Part shown: in pieces, positions 8,471 through 16,362 of the stretch
Position numbering within the stretch: position 1 is the stretch's first letter
How the letters are laid out: each line of letters starts with the position of its first letter
From: Polyangium jinanense
Lineage (GTDB): Bacteria > Myxococcota > Polyangia > Polyangiales > Polyangiaceae
NCBI RefSeq assembly: GCF_028435365.1
Contig: NZ_JAGTJJ010000067.1
Location: forward strand, 1-53,426
DNA length: 53,426 bases
Direction of reading: 5' to 3'
The notes under the pieces: generated by a model
The model's database searches: none
The model's input: the letters and a program-made list of their open reading frames with translations, nothing else
Told to the model about the DNA's origin: nothing
Made by a program: the position numbers and the translations under genes

Positions 8471-9996
8471 TGCAGGAGCGGGACCTACCTCCGTCTTGGG
8501 CCTGGGCACGCTTCGGCGATGTCGCCAAGATCGAATCGAATCTGGTCGACCCTAGCGATCACCAGGACGCGCCTCATGTCGCGCCGAACCATATCGAGTC
8601 GGGAACGGGTGTACTGCTACCCTATACCACGATACGAAGCGACAAAGTCACAAGCCCCAAGCATACATTCAGACCTGGTCAAATTGTATACTCCAAGATC
8701 CGCCCCTACCTTGCGAAGGCAGTACTCGTGGATTTCGCCGGGCTATGCAGCGCCGACATGTACCCCGTATCGAGTCGAATTGATGCGTCATACCTTCACC
8801 GGTGGCTCATCAGCCCCGAGTTTACGGAGCTCGTGTCGGAGAACCAGGGTCGCACGCTGCTCCCAAAGGTGAACCAAGACGCGCTTGTTCAGTTACCGGT
8901 ACCTGTCCCACCGCTGCGGGAACAACACCGAATCACAGCGAAACTCGAATCCCTCACCACCAGGAGCCGCCGCGCCAAGGAAGCCCTCGACGCCGTCCCC
9001 GATCTCCTCGAACAGTTCCGCCAATCCGTGCTCGCCGCCGCGTTCCGCGGGGATCTCACCGTCGCCTGGCGTGAGAAAACCCCCGACGTGGAGCCGGCCG
9101 AGGTGCTCCTCCAGCGCATCCGCGCCGAGCGGCGGCGGCGGTGGGAGGAAGCGGAGCTCGCGAAGATGCGGGCGAAGGGGAAGGTGCCGGGGGATCGGTG
9201 GAAGGCGAAGTACGAGGAGCCGGAGCCGGTCGACGTGAGTGAGCTGCCGGAGTTGCCGGAGGGGTGGGCGTGGGCAACGAGCGCGGAGTTGCTCAGCTTC
9301 GTAACCAGTGGGTCGCGTGGTTGGGCGGAGTTCTACAGCGACGCCGGGCCGCTGTTTATTCGGATTGGGAACCTTGAACATCATACCATCGAACTCGACC
9401 TCAGCGACAGGCAGTGCGTTACTCCGCCGCCTGGAGCTGAAGGCAGCCGTACCCGCGTTGAACCAGGCGATGTGCTCATATCAATTACGGCGGACGTTGG
9501 CATGGTGGGGATCGTCAGGGATGGCATTGGCGAAGCCTATGTCAACCAGCACATCGCTTTGGCTCGCCCCGTGTCGAGGGAGCTCTCCGAGTATCTGGCG
9601 CTGTTTTTGAGCACGCCGACCGGGGGCAAGCACCAGCTCGTCGGCGCCAATCGGGGAGTGACGAAAGCCGGGCTTGGTCTCCAGGATATAACCAGTGTCA
9701 AGGTGGCGGTTGCGCCGCTTCGCGAGCAGGCGGAGATCGTCGCGCAGCTTCAACGGTTCAGCGAGCGAATAAGGTTTCTATCAGAGGCGCGGTCCAAGGT
9801 TGAGAGTCAGCTCGGAGACCTTGACCGCTCCGTCCTCTCCAAAGCCTTCCGCGGCGAGCTCGTCCCCCAAGACCCCACCGACGAACCCGCCTCCCTCCTC
9901 CTCGACCGCCTCCGCGCCGAGGCCACCGATCCCACCGGCAAGAAGCCCAAACGCGGCAAGCGGCACGCCGCCGCTACAGCACACACTTCCGATTGA
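8467..9996 (+). CDS. hsdS: Type I specificity subunit (HsdS)
   Basis: A 509-residue DNA recognition subunit with two target-recognition domains. TRD1 is at about residues 10-150 and TRD2 at about 260-420. Each is followed by a conserved helical spacer beginning LREQ (LREQHRITAKLESL and LREQAEIVAQLQRF) and ending in a FRG(D/E)L motif. The two halves therefore read a bipartite site. Bases about 8520-8960 (TRD1) and 9290-9780 (TRD2) are visibly poorer in G+C than the spacers and than hsdM, as expected if TRDs are exchanged horizontally. The start overlaps the hsdM stop by 4 bp. The recognition sequence cannot be deduced here. Confidence 0.95.
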   Translation: MMQERDLPPSWAWARFGDVAKIESNLVDPSDHQDAPHVAPNHIESGTGVLLPYTTIRSDKVTSPKHTFRPGQIVYSKIRPYLAKAVLVDFAGLCSADMYPVSSRIDASYLHRWLISPEFTELVSENQGRTLLPKVNQDALVQLPVPVPPLREQHRITAKLESLTTRSRRAKEALDAVPDLLEQFRQSVLAAAFRGDLTVAWREKTPDVEPAEVLLQRIRAERRRRWEEAELAKMRAKGKVPGDRWKAKYEEPEPVDVSELPELPEGWAWATSAELLSFVTSGSRGWAEFYSDAGPLFIRIGNLEHHTIELDLSDRQCVTPPPGAEGSRTRVEPGDVLISITADVGMVGIVRDGIGEAYVNQHIALARPVSRELSEYLALFLSTPTGGKHQLVGANRGVTKAGLGLQDITSVKVAVAPLREQAEIVAQLQRFSERIRFLSEARSKVESQLGDLDRSVLSKAFRGELVPQDPTDEPASLLLDRLRAEATDPTGKKPKRGKRHAAATAHTSD

Positions 9997-10069
9997 CGCC
10001 CGCACGTCCCTGGACAGACCAGCGGACGTAGGACCTCCTCGCGCCCCGTCGATCCCTCCCCTCCCCGCG

Positions 10070-10258
10070 GTGACCGCGTGGCTGCACACGCAGGGTCCTA
10101 CGGACATCGAGGCGTCCGTGCAGACCGAGTGGAAGACGCTGGACGGGCTCCTGAAAATGCTAGCGGAAGAAGAGGCGAGGGCCCAGCGCGCGCGGGATCC
10201 GAGGCACAACCCGTTCTTGCGTGCCTGGGGGCTGGTGAAGGACGAGGACGAGGGGTAG
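10070..10258 (+). CDS. Small hypothetical protein after hsdS
   Basis: A possible 62-residue protein starting at GTG 10070. It is rich in Glu, Ala and Arg and ends NPFLRAWGLVKDEDEG; the segment 15-45 looks like an amphipathic helix. The frame stays open upstream into the end of hsdS, but that upstream part is Pro/Ser-rich out-of-frame translation, so it was not included. No family is recognised. It could be a genuine small gene of the restriction locus or the remnant of a longer one. Confidence 0.35.
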   Translation: MTAWLHTQGPTDIEASVQTEWKTLDGLLKMLAEEEARAQRARDPRHNPFLRAWGLVKDEDEG

Positions 10259-10272
10259 CGAGCGCGGCGGAC

Positions 10273-11172
10273 CTATTCGTCGACGACCTGGATAGGGATC
10301 CAGTCGAATCCGGTGACGCCTGCGTCGCGGAAGATGCGCCAGACCTTGGGGGTGACGAGGAACAAGGGGGACGGGAAGAGGGCGTCGCTCACGTCGCCTT
10401 CAAAGTGGAAATCGCCGAACCATTCCCAGGTCACGTTGACGTCGCGAATGTCCACCAGGTCCGAGGCGCGGTAGACGAGGCGGAGAGGAACTTCCGCCTG
10501 TCCGAGGAAACCGCTCCGTCCGCAGGAGCAGAGTTCGTCACGCTCGATTCCTGTCGAACGTGGTGATAGCGGCGGCATCGTGTGCGTAGCGCAGATCTGC
10601 CGCCATGGGAGCTGAATGTGGCCTCTCTTTTCGAAGGCTGCGAAGACACCTCGGAACGAGATCCCGATCAGGCCGCTTTCCGCGAGCGTGCCGGCCAGCT
10701 TCTCGTCGACGAGCATGTCGTCGTAGCAAGTTGCTGCGGCGCGCCGGCCTTCGAGTCTATGAAGATACTCCCCGTCGATGATCATGGCGGACGTCTGCCG
10801 GGCCCCGGCGCCGCAACGATTGCACGCCTCGGACACGTCGTAGGTCGTGCCCACCCGCGGCCCTGCGAAGACCTCGGCATTGACGTCGTACCACATGACG
10901 AGCAGCCGCGTGGATTCGAGCTCCTCGTCGGTGAAGCAGTCGTAGCGCCGTTCGAGCCAGCTGATCCCGTGTGTCTTGAGGAGGTCCAAGAGCACCGACA
11001 GGCGTTTGTCGGTCTCGTCGAGCGTCAGGTTTACCCGGATCTGCCGTTTGCGTTGCAGCGTGAAGTCTTGCACTTCCGCGACATCCATCGGTATTCCCGC
11101 CGGTCCGAACACGGCCTCCAGTCCACCAGGGATGTGTTGCGCTGCGAAAAGAACCTTGACCTCGGTTTTCAT
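10273..11172 (-). CDS. Double-CXXCG motif immunity protein (SitI-like)
   Basis: A 299-residue protein resembling the myxobacterial double-CXXCG paralogue family (gmx_para_CXXCG), members of which act as SitI immunity proteins in Myxococcus. It has CNRCG in EACNRCGAG and a second cysteine cluster LCSCGRSG, where the exact CXXCG spacing is shortened to CXCG. Paired cysteines suggest a zinc-ribbon-like fold. The start is the ATG of MKTEVKVLF, preceded by GAGG. It begins 19 bp after the stop of the upstream toxin gene, the toxin-first order usual for these pairs. It probably binds and blocks that toxin in the cytosol. The function is inferred from family and position. Confidence 0.75.
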   Translation of the reverse strand: MKTEVKVLFAAQHIPGGLEAVFGPAGIPMDVAEVQDFTLQRKRQIRVNLTLDETDKRLSVLLDLLKTHGISWLERRYDCFTDEELESTRLLVMWYDVNAEVFAGPRVGTTYDVSEACNRCGAGARQTSAMIIDGEYLHRLEGRRAAATCYDDMLVDEKLAGTLAESGLIGISFRGVFAAFEKRGHIQLPWRQICATHTMPPLSPRSTGIERDELCSCGRSGFLGQAEVPLRLVYRASDLVDIRDVNVTWEWFGDFHFEGDVSDALFPSPLFLVTPKVWRIFRDAGVTGFDWIPIQVVDE

Positions 11173-11191
11173 ATCCTCGTCTCGCGATATC

Positions 11192-12553
11192 TCATTTCCT
11201 GAAATAGGGCTTGATGGCCGCGAGCCAGTGCGGAACATCCTTATACACGTCCTCGTATGCCTGCCAGAGGCCTTTCTTGGTCTTCGGGAACCTCTCCCTG
11301 GCCTCGTCGAGCAACTTTGTGATCCTCTTGTGTTCTGCGCTCGTCAAGATCACCGATGGTATCTCGTCAAGCTCCTTCGTGAGTCCCCACCTGCTGGCCA
11401 TCGCCTTCTCCAGGATGTGATGCGCCTGGTAGTCCCCCTCCAGGCCCCGCGTGAACTCGCGCATCACCTTGTATGGCCCGAGCGCGCCGTTCTGCTCCAG
11501 GGCATCCGCGATCGTCCTCCCGTACTGCGTCGCCAAGAGCTCAGCCGTCTCCTTGGACACCTTCTCGGCCCCCTCCAGGATGATCGGCGCCTTCTTCGCG
11601 CAAGCCTCCTCCAGCTTCTTCGCGAACTTCTCAGCCTGCCCGACGAGCACTGCCGACGCGACCTGCGTGATCGCCGCCGCGGCCTGGACGATGGCGTTGT
11701 CGACGCCGTCCTCGTTATCGCCGCCGATGATGCCGAACCGCTTGCCATCCTTGCGGGCGAGGTCGTGATTGAACTCGCCGTTCAGCATCGCGGAAGCGAT
11801 CGTCAGCTCGCGGACCATCCGTTCGAGCGGCGTCAGGGGCTTCGCCTTGCCCTTCCCGTTCCCGTTGCACCCCTCCTTCGTCTGCTCACACGGGACCGCG
11901 CTCACGAGGGGACGCCCTTGCCGATGCTGAAGCTCCGGCAGCGCGCCGCCCCGATCCACCAGCGTGCAATGCTCGTCCACGCACTTGGGCGGGTGCACCT
12001 CGTCCTTCTTCGGCAAGGTCGACTCTGACGGCAAGAGCGGCTCGTTCGACAGCACGCCCTCGGGCGGAGGCGGCGAGGGCCGAGGCTCCTCCGGCGGGCG
12101 CTCCGGCATCATCTTCACGCCGGGCGGCACGACGTCGACTTGTTCGTCCTTCGCCGGCGGCGGCTTCGGCGTCTCCGAGGCCTCGGCAGACGTGGAAGCC
12201 CCCGCCTTGTCCTCCTCGGCCGAGGCCTTCGGCGCGTCCTTTGCCGGGGCCGGCATCGGGCGCGGCGGCGGCGTGGGGCAGGTCAGCTTGTTGTGCGGGA
12301 TCGGTAGGAGTTTCGCGCTCGCGGGCGGCGCGTAGGGGTCGAATACGTAGGTTGTGAGCCCCTGGCTCTTCAGCGTGAACTTCGCGCGTCTCGTGGTCCA
12401 CATAGCCTTCGCCCCCGGCGAATAGGCCCATTCGTTCACGTTCGGCGCGACGTCCGGCGGCCTGACGCAGACGCGGATCTCCGCGCGGGCGAGTGACGGC
12501 ACGCACAGGACGAGAAGGACCGTGAGCAGGAAGAGGGCCGCATGGCGACGCAT
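11192..12553 (-). CDS. Exported polymorphic toxin with C-terminal AHH nuclease domain
   Basis: A 453-residue protein in three parts. Residues 1-26 form a signal peptide (MRRHAALFLLTVLLVLCV, cleavage after SLARA). The middle is a Pro/Ala/Lys-rich linker with several cysteines. The last ~90 residues resemble the AHH branch of the HNH/endonuclease VII nucleases, with AHHI (His378-His379) followed by ILTSAEHKRI. It is a likely DNase toxin delivered to competing cells, neutralised by the SitI-like protein encoded 19 bp downstream. SitA toxins of Myxococcus are lipoproteins; here LVLC is not a good lipobox, so the export form may differ. The longer frame upstream runs through the 42-bp repeat array and was rejected. 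Confidence 0.72.
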   Translation of the reverse strand: MRRHAALFLLTVLLVLCVPSLARAEIRVCVRPPDVAPNVNEWAYSPGAKAMWTTRRAKFTLKSQGLTTYVFDPYAPPASAKLLPIPHNKLTCPTPPPRPMPAPAKDAPKASAEEDKAGASTSAEASETPKPPPAKDEQVDVVPPGVKMMPERPPEEPRPSPPPPEGVLSNEPLLPSESTLPKKDEVHPPKCVDEHCTLVDRGGALPELQHRQGRPLVSAVPCEQTKEGCNGNGKGKAKPLTPLERMVRELTIASAMLNGEFNHDLARKDGKRFGIIGGDNEDGVDNAIVQAAAAITQVASAVLVGQAEKFAKKLEEACAKKAPIILEGAEKVSKETAELLATQYGRTIADALEQNGALGPYKVMREFTRGLEGDYQAHHILEKAMASRWGLTKELDEIPSVILTSAEHKRITKLLDEARERFPKTKKGLWQAYEDVYKDVPHWLAAIKPYFRK

Positions 12554-12610
12554 GCGAGTCAGGACACCGAAAACGTGTGCGCGGGGCAACTTTCCACCAA
12601 AACCACACCC

Positions 12611-12955
12611 CGACCCGTTTCGCGCCGATCTCGGAAGGTCGAACCGCCCGCCGACCCTTCCTCGCCGAAACAACGGTTCCGTTTTTTGTCGCCCGACCCT
12701 TCCTTTACAAAAAACGGAAGGCTCAGCGGCGCCGCGACCCTTCCTTTCCGGACCGCGCCTCTCCTCGACGCGCCGCGGACGGGTCAGAAGGAGATTTGGA
12801 AGACCATCGTTTCGCAGGCGACCCTTCCGCGGCAAATTTGGGAGAGGCCTTCCGCACAAAAGACGCGTCGCGAGGCGATTCAGGGAACCGTTTTTTCGTC
12901 GAGGAAGGGTCGAACGCCGGATCGGGAAACCGATATCGCGCGAAGACGGGTCGAA
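12611..12955. repeat. Array of CGACCCTTCC/GGAAGGGTCG motifs with ~42-bp period
   Basis: Noncoding DNA upstream of the toxin. The decamer CGACCCTTCC occurs at 12652, 12694, 12735 and 12819. A variant CGACCCGTTT occurs at 12611. Inverted or degenerate forms are at 12776 (GGACGGGTCA), 12862 (GACGCGTCG), 12903 (GGAAGGGTCG) and 12945 (AGACGGGTCG). Successive positions are 41-43 bp apart, close to four helical turns. The flanks also match: CCGTTNTTTCG precedes GAGGAAGGGTCG both in the rightmost inverted copy and, reverse-complemented, at 12652. The two outermost units also match each other in inverted orientation, giving an overall dyad near 12783. Confidence 0.7.
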
Positions 12956-12973
12956 ACGCTTGTTTTTAGCTGG

Positions 12974-13276
12974 TTGCGCCGCGCCGGGGCGCTGCCCCGG
13001 GCCCCGCGGGGGCTATCCGCCCCTCGACCCGGACCAGGGCAAGCCCTGGACTCGGGTTGGAAGAACCGCGCGATGCGCGGTTCTTCCACAGGCCGGTGGC
13101 AAGACCAGGGACGGTGTTGCCGGTCACAGCGGTCTTGGTTGGCAGGGTCTTGCCTCGATCTGTTCGATGAACTGCGCGATGCGCAGTTCATCGAACCCGG
13201 GTCCAGCGCTTGCGCTGGTCCGGGTCCAGGGGTGGACAACCCCTGGTCGGGTCCGGGGTGAAACCCCGGCGCAACG
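12974..13276. repeat. Hairpin-cluster repeat, copy B (complete)
   Basis: A complete ~300-bp element bounded by GTTGCGCCG and its inverse CGGCGCAAC. Hairpins in order: 12984-13000 (CCGGGGC, loop GCT), 13002-13011 (CCCCGCGGGG), 13034-13049 (CCAGGGC, loop AA), 13059-13087 (13-bp stem, loop GAT), 13163-13195 (15-bp stem, loop GAT), 13203-13218 (CCAGCGC, loop TT), 13226-13246 and 13253-13269. The left arm, reverse-complemented, has the same order of motifs as the right arm, so the whole element is a long imperfect inverted repeat. The centre carries TGGCAAGACCA and GGTCTTGCC. No transposase is present. Confidence 0.85.
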
Positions 13277-13291
13277 GCTGCCCGATGGGCT

Positions 13292-13969
13292 TCAGGGCTG
13301 CTTGGGCCAGGCGCGGACGAAGGTCGAGAAGAATGGCAAGCCATGCGCGGAGGGGTGGGGGTCGACCTGGGTGTCGACGCCGCTCCGCGTGCTGGAGAAT
13401 TCTCCTTCCCACACGATGGCGCCTGAGGTCGTATCGACGATCGACACCTTCCCTGAAAGCGTGGATTCGACGGCGTTGCCGCCCATGCTCCCGGCGCCAT
13501 GGACGACCTGCTCGTAATGCAGGCGTGCCAGGACGAAGTATCGCGCGTTGAGGGAGGTCTTGAGCTCGGCGAGCCGGCTCGGGTCGGTGCCTCCCTCCTC
13601 GTAGACACGCAGGTACTTGGCTTCTTCTTGGAGCGCCCCCTGAAGGGCCTGATCATGCTCGGCGTTGCTGACGATCGGGATGTCCTGCCGATTCTGCCGG
13701 GTCGCACGAATGAATTGCGCGACCACCAGCGAGCGCTCCCTGGGGCCCACGTGGGTGGTGTCGAACTTCACGGGCATGATCGCGATCCTGCCGGTGACGA
13801 GCTCCTTGGAGGTGAATGCGGGATCCACGCGGAGGTTCGTGGGCGTCCAGGCGCAGCCTGCAACGACGCCGAGCCCGAGCACGGGCATCGCGGCGATGAG
13901 CAACGTGGAGGCCGCGCGCTTGAGGCGGCCAAGGTATTTTGATGACTGCGAGGAGTGCATATCGTTCAC
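13292..13969 (-). CDS. Lipoprotein, CsgG/LPP-like
   Basis: A 225-residue predicted lipoprotein. A Lys/Arg-rich start is followed by a hydrophobic stretch and the lipobox VVAGC at about residue 39. The mature part reads GRIAIMPVKFD, then ARYFVLARLHYEQVV, then SGKVSIVDTTSGAIVWEGEF. This is the alpha/beta pattern seen in CsgG-like and related periplasmic lipoproteins, where a variable is formed as 'status of system component'. I do not recognise a specific family. The start may be GTG 13969 or ATG 13960. The gene is monocistronic, lying between repeat copy B and a divergent-looking 130-bp gap. Confidence 0.7.
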   Translation of the reverse strand: MNDMHSSQSSKYLGRLKRAASTLLIAAMPVLGLGVVAGCAWTPTNLRVDPAFTSKELVTGRIAIMPVKFDTTHVGPRERSLVVAQFIRATRQNRQDIPIVSNAEHDQALQGALQEEAKYLRVYEEGGTDPSRLAELKTSLNARYFVLARLHYEQVVHGAGSMGGNAVESTLSGKVSIVDTTSGAIVWEGEFSSTRSGVDTQVDPHPSAHGLPFFSTFVRAWPKQP

Positions 13970-14099
13970 GGAAACCCCCGCTCTGTGTGAGTCGAGACGT
14001 CCGAATCGTGTGTGTTCGTGCCAAACGACACTAACAGAAATGACAGAAGGGTGTCAAGCGGAGGTCGGAGAGGGAGGGGGCGGGCTGCGCACCAACCAT

Positions 14100-15158
14100 T
14101 CATTTCGTCACGAACGAAAGCGTGGCGACAACCGGACGGTGATCGCTGCCGCCGTCGCCTGGGCCGATCCGCGCGTCGATCGTTTCGAGTGCGTTCGAGT
14201 GAAAGATGTAATCGATTCGCACGAGCCAGGTCGGCACGGGCACGCCGAGGAGGACCGGGCGTGAGCCGCCGCGCGCGGGCGTGGGTTCGCCCGGGAACGT
14301 GTGCCCGAAGCCCCACCCCGCCTCGCGCCAGGCATCACGCATCGCGCGGGTGACGATCGCATGTGCCGCGTTCTGATCGGTCGCGTTCAGATCACCCGCG
14401 AAGATCAAGGGGCCCGCGTGCGCGTCCGCGAAGTCGGCGAGGGCCCGCGCTTGCTCGTCGCGTACGCGCGCATTCGCAGGCCCGGCGACGGTGTGGAAAT
14501 TGACGAAGGTCACGCGTTCTGTCCCGATATCGAGCTCCACGACCATCGGTGTACCTATCCACGCGATACGATCGAGGGGGCTCGCATCGACTTTGCGGAG
14601 CGGATGGCGGCTGAGAATGCCGCTGCCCGTCACGCCGGGTCTCGCATCGAGCAGGCGGTAGGGATACCTTTCGGAGAGCGCTTGCTCCAGTGCATCTGCA
14701 TGCTCGGGCGTCATCTCCTGCAGCGCCACGATGTCGGCATTCACTTCGCGGATCACGCGTATCGTCGCGGCCGTGTTCGGATTGAAACCGAGCGTGTTGT
14801 AACTCATGATGCGGAGCTGGTTCTCGGTTGCCTGCGGGGTTTTACCGCACGGCACGAAAAGACCGCCCCAGAGCCACACGAAGAGGAGCGCCGAAAGGAC
14901 GACGATGACAACCCCCTCACGCCGGCGACGAAGCGCTACCACGGCCAGAATCAAGGGCGCCGGCAAGAACGCGTAAAGAAGCAATGCGTTCGCCGCGAAG
15001 GACCACCATGTCCGATCCCCGAGCCCATAACGCGTGACCAGGACGGCGACGAGGACCAGGCCGTAGGACCAGACGAGGCCGTCGAGGAGCCGGTCGCGAA
15101 AGGACCGACGGTCGCTCGAACGAGGAGCTTCCTGGGTCGGTGCGTCGGCCGGGGTCAT
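14100..15158 (-). CDS. Membrane-anchored endonuclease/exonuclease/phosphatase family protein
   Basis: A 352-residue protein. Three hydrophobic segments lie in the first ~110 residues (about 27-43, 53-76 and 83-100). The rest is an EEP (DNase I-like) domain with the usual motifs in order: MSYNTLGFN, ALQEM (metal Glu), FVNFHTVAG, FAGDLNATD and the final SDHRPVVATL. The catalytic Asp-His pair and the metal Glu are present, so a phosphodiesterase or nuclease is expected, facing the outside if topology follows the usual pattern. This architecture (TM anchor plus EEP) is common and its substrates are mostly unknown. Divergent from the hydrolase at 15298. Confidence 0.85.
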   Translation of the reverse strand: MTPADAPTQEAPRSSDRRSFRDRLLDGLVWSYGLVLVAVLVTRYGLGDRTWWSFAANALLLYAFLPAPLILAVVALRRRREGVVIVVLSALLFVWLWGGLFVPCGKTPQATENQLRIMSYNTLGFNPNTAATIRVIREVNADIVALQEMTPEHADALEQALSERYPYRLLDARPGVTGSGILSRHPLRKVDASPLDRIAWIGTPMVVELDIGTERVTFVNFHTVAGPANARVRDEQARALADFADAHAGPLIFAGDLNATDQNAAHAIVTRAMRDAWREAGWGFGHTFPGEPTPARGGSRPVLLGVPVPTWLVRIDYIFHSNALETIDARIGPGDGGSDHRPVVATLSFVTK

Positions 15159-15297
15159 ATCGAGAGGTCTAGCACTCGGAGACGCGAGGAACGAGCCGTT
15201 CGGCCGAGCGTGCGGAACCCATTGTGACGCTCTTGAGACACTTCAACGCGTGCCGCCGGTGCGGCGTGCTCGCTTTTCGGTCATCCTGACGCGCGTC

Positions 15298-16335
15298 ATG
15301 CCCCGGAGACCACAAGACCCGGTTCCCCCGTTTCCCTACGACGAGCGCGACGTCTCCTACGAGGGAGCGTCTCCCGAAATCACACTCGCCGGCACCCTGA
15401 CGCTGCCGCGGGCTGTGCCAAAGGCGCCAGCCGCGCTCTTCGTAACGGGTTCGGGACCGCAAGATCGGAATGAAGAAGTCGCGGGCCATCGCCCTTTCCT
15501 CGTCCTCGCGGATCACCTGACCCGGCGCGGATTCGCCACGCTGCGCGCGGACGATCGGGGCGTGGGCGGCTCCACGGGAGACGATACCCAGGCGACCCAG
15601 GAGGATCTCGCGCGGGACGTGGCCCGGGGCCTTGCATTCCTGCGGCAATACGAAGCGGTCGATCCGAGCCGGATCGGGCTCATCGGACACAGCGAGGGCG
15701 CCCTCGTGGCGGCGATGGCGGCGGCGCAGGACCCGGAGCTCGCGTTCCTCGTCATGCTGGCCGGCCCCGGTTTGCCCGGGATCGATGCAATCCACATGCA
15801 AAGCGCTCTCCTCGCCCGGAGCCGCGGCGCCGACGAGGCCGCCATCCTGCGCGAACGCCGCATGAACGAGCGAGTCTTCGCGGCCGTGCTCGCCGCGCCG
15901 AACACGGGCGCGGCTTTCGAGATGGGAAAACGTGTCCTCCTCGAAGAGCTCGCGGCGCTGCCCGAGGACGAGCGTCCGGCGGACGACGAAATCGAGCGAA
16001 CCGCCGAAACCATGGTCACCATCGTGAGCGCTCCCTCGTTCACGAGTTTCCTGCGCGGAGGTCCGGCGCCCTTCCTGCGTGCCGTTCGCTGCCCCGTGCT
16101 CGCCCTCGGGGGCTCTTTGGATCTCCAGGCGCCAGCACGTGAGCACCTCGCGGGCATCACGGCCGCGCTCGAGGCCGGCGGCAATCCACGCGCGGAGGTG
16201 ATCGAGCTGCCGGGGCTCAATCATCTGTTTCAGACCGCGGTCACCGGGGCCCTCGAGGAATACGAGCAGATCGAGGAGACGTTCGCCCCGGCGGCCATGC
16301 AACGGATCGCCGCGTGGCTCTCGGCATGGGAATGA
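15298..16335 (+). CDS. Alpha/beta hydrolase
   Basis: A 345-residue serine hydrolase. The nucleophile elbow is GHSEG, the acidic residue is probably Asp in GGSLDLQAP, and the catalytic His is in LNHLFQ. An oxyanion-type VTGSGPQDR stretch lies near residue 45. It resembles YcjY/BAAT-like alpha/beta hydrolases with a helical lid inserted at about residues 150-230. The start is set at ATG 15298 before PRRPQDPVPPFPYDERDV; a GTG at 15250 would add 16 residues. No signal peptide, so cytosolic. Substrate unknown. Confidence 0.85.
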   Translation: MPRRPQDPVPPFPYDERDVSYEGASPEITLAGTLTLPRAVPKAPAALFVTGSGPQDRNEEVAGHRPFLVLADHLTRRGFATLRADDRGVGGSTGDDTQATQEDLARDVARGLAFLRQYEAVDPSRIGLIGHSEGALVAAMAAAQDPELAFLVMLAGPGLPGIDAIHMQSALLARSRGADEAAILRERRMNERVFAAVLAAPNTGAAFEMGKRVLLEELAALPEDERPADDEIERTAETMVTIVSAPSFTSFLRGGPAPFLRAVRCPVLALGGSLDLQAPAREHLAGITAALEAGGNPRAEVIELPGLNHLFQTAVTGALEEYEQIEETFAPAAMQRIAAWLSAWE

Positions 16336-16362
16336 AATGTCCCGCCTCCAGGCTCGGGAGGG

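Noticed and set aside
12611..12955. 42-bp-spaced motifs considered as a CRISPR array
   Set aside because: Only ~10 bases repeat, they occur in both orientations, and there are no conserved long repeats or cas genes.
12522..13517. Plus-strand open frame through the 42-bp array and repeat copy B
   Set aside because: Its translation is a Pro/Arg/Gly pattern produced by the hairpins and the 14-codon periodicity; no start signal or domain supports it.
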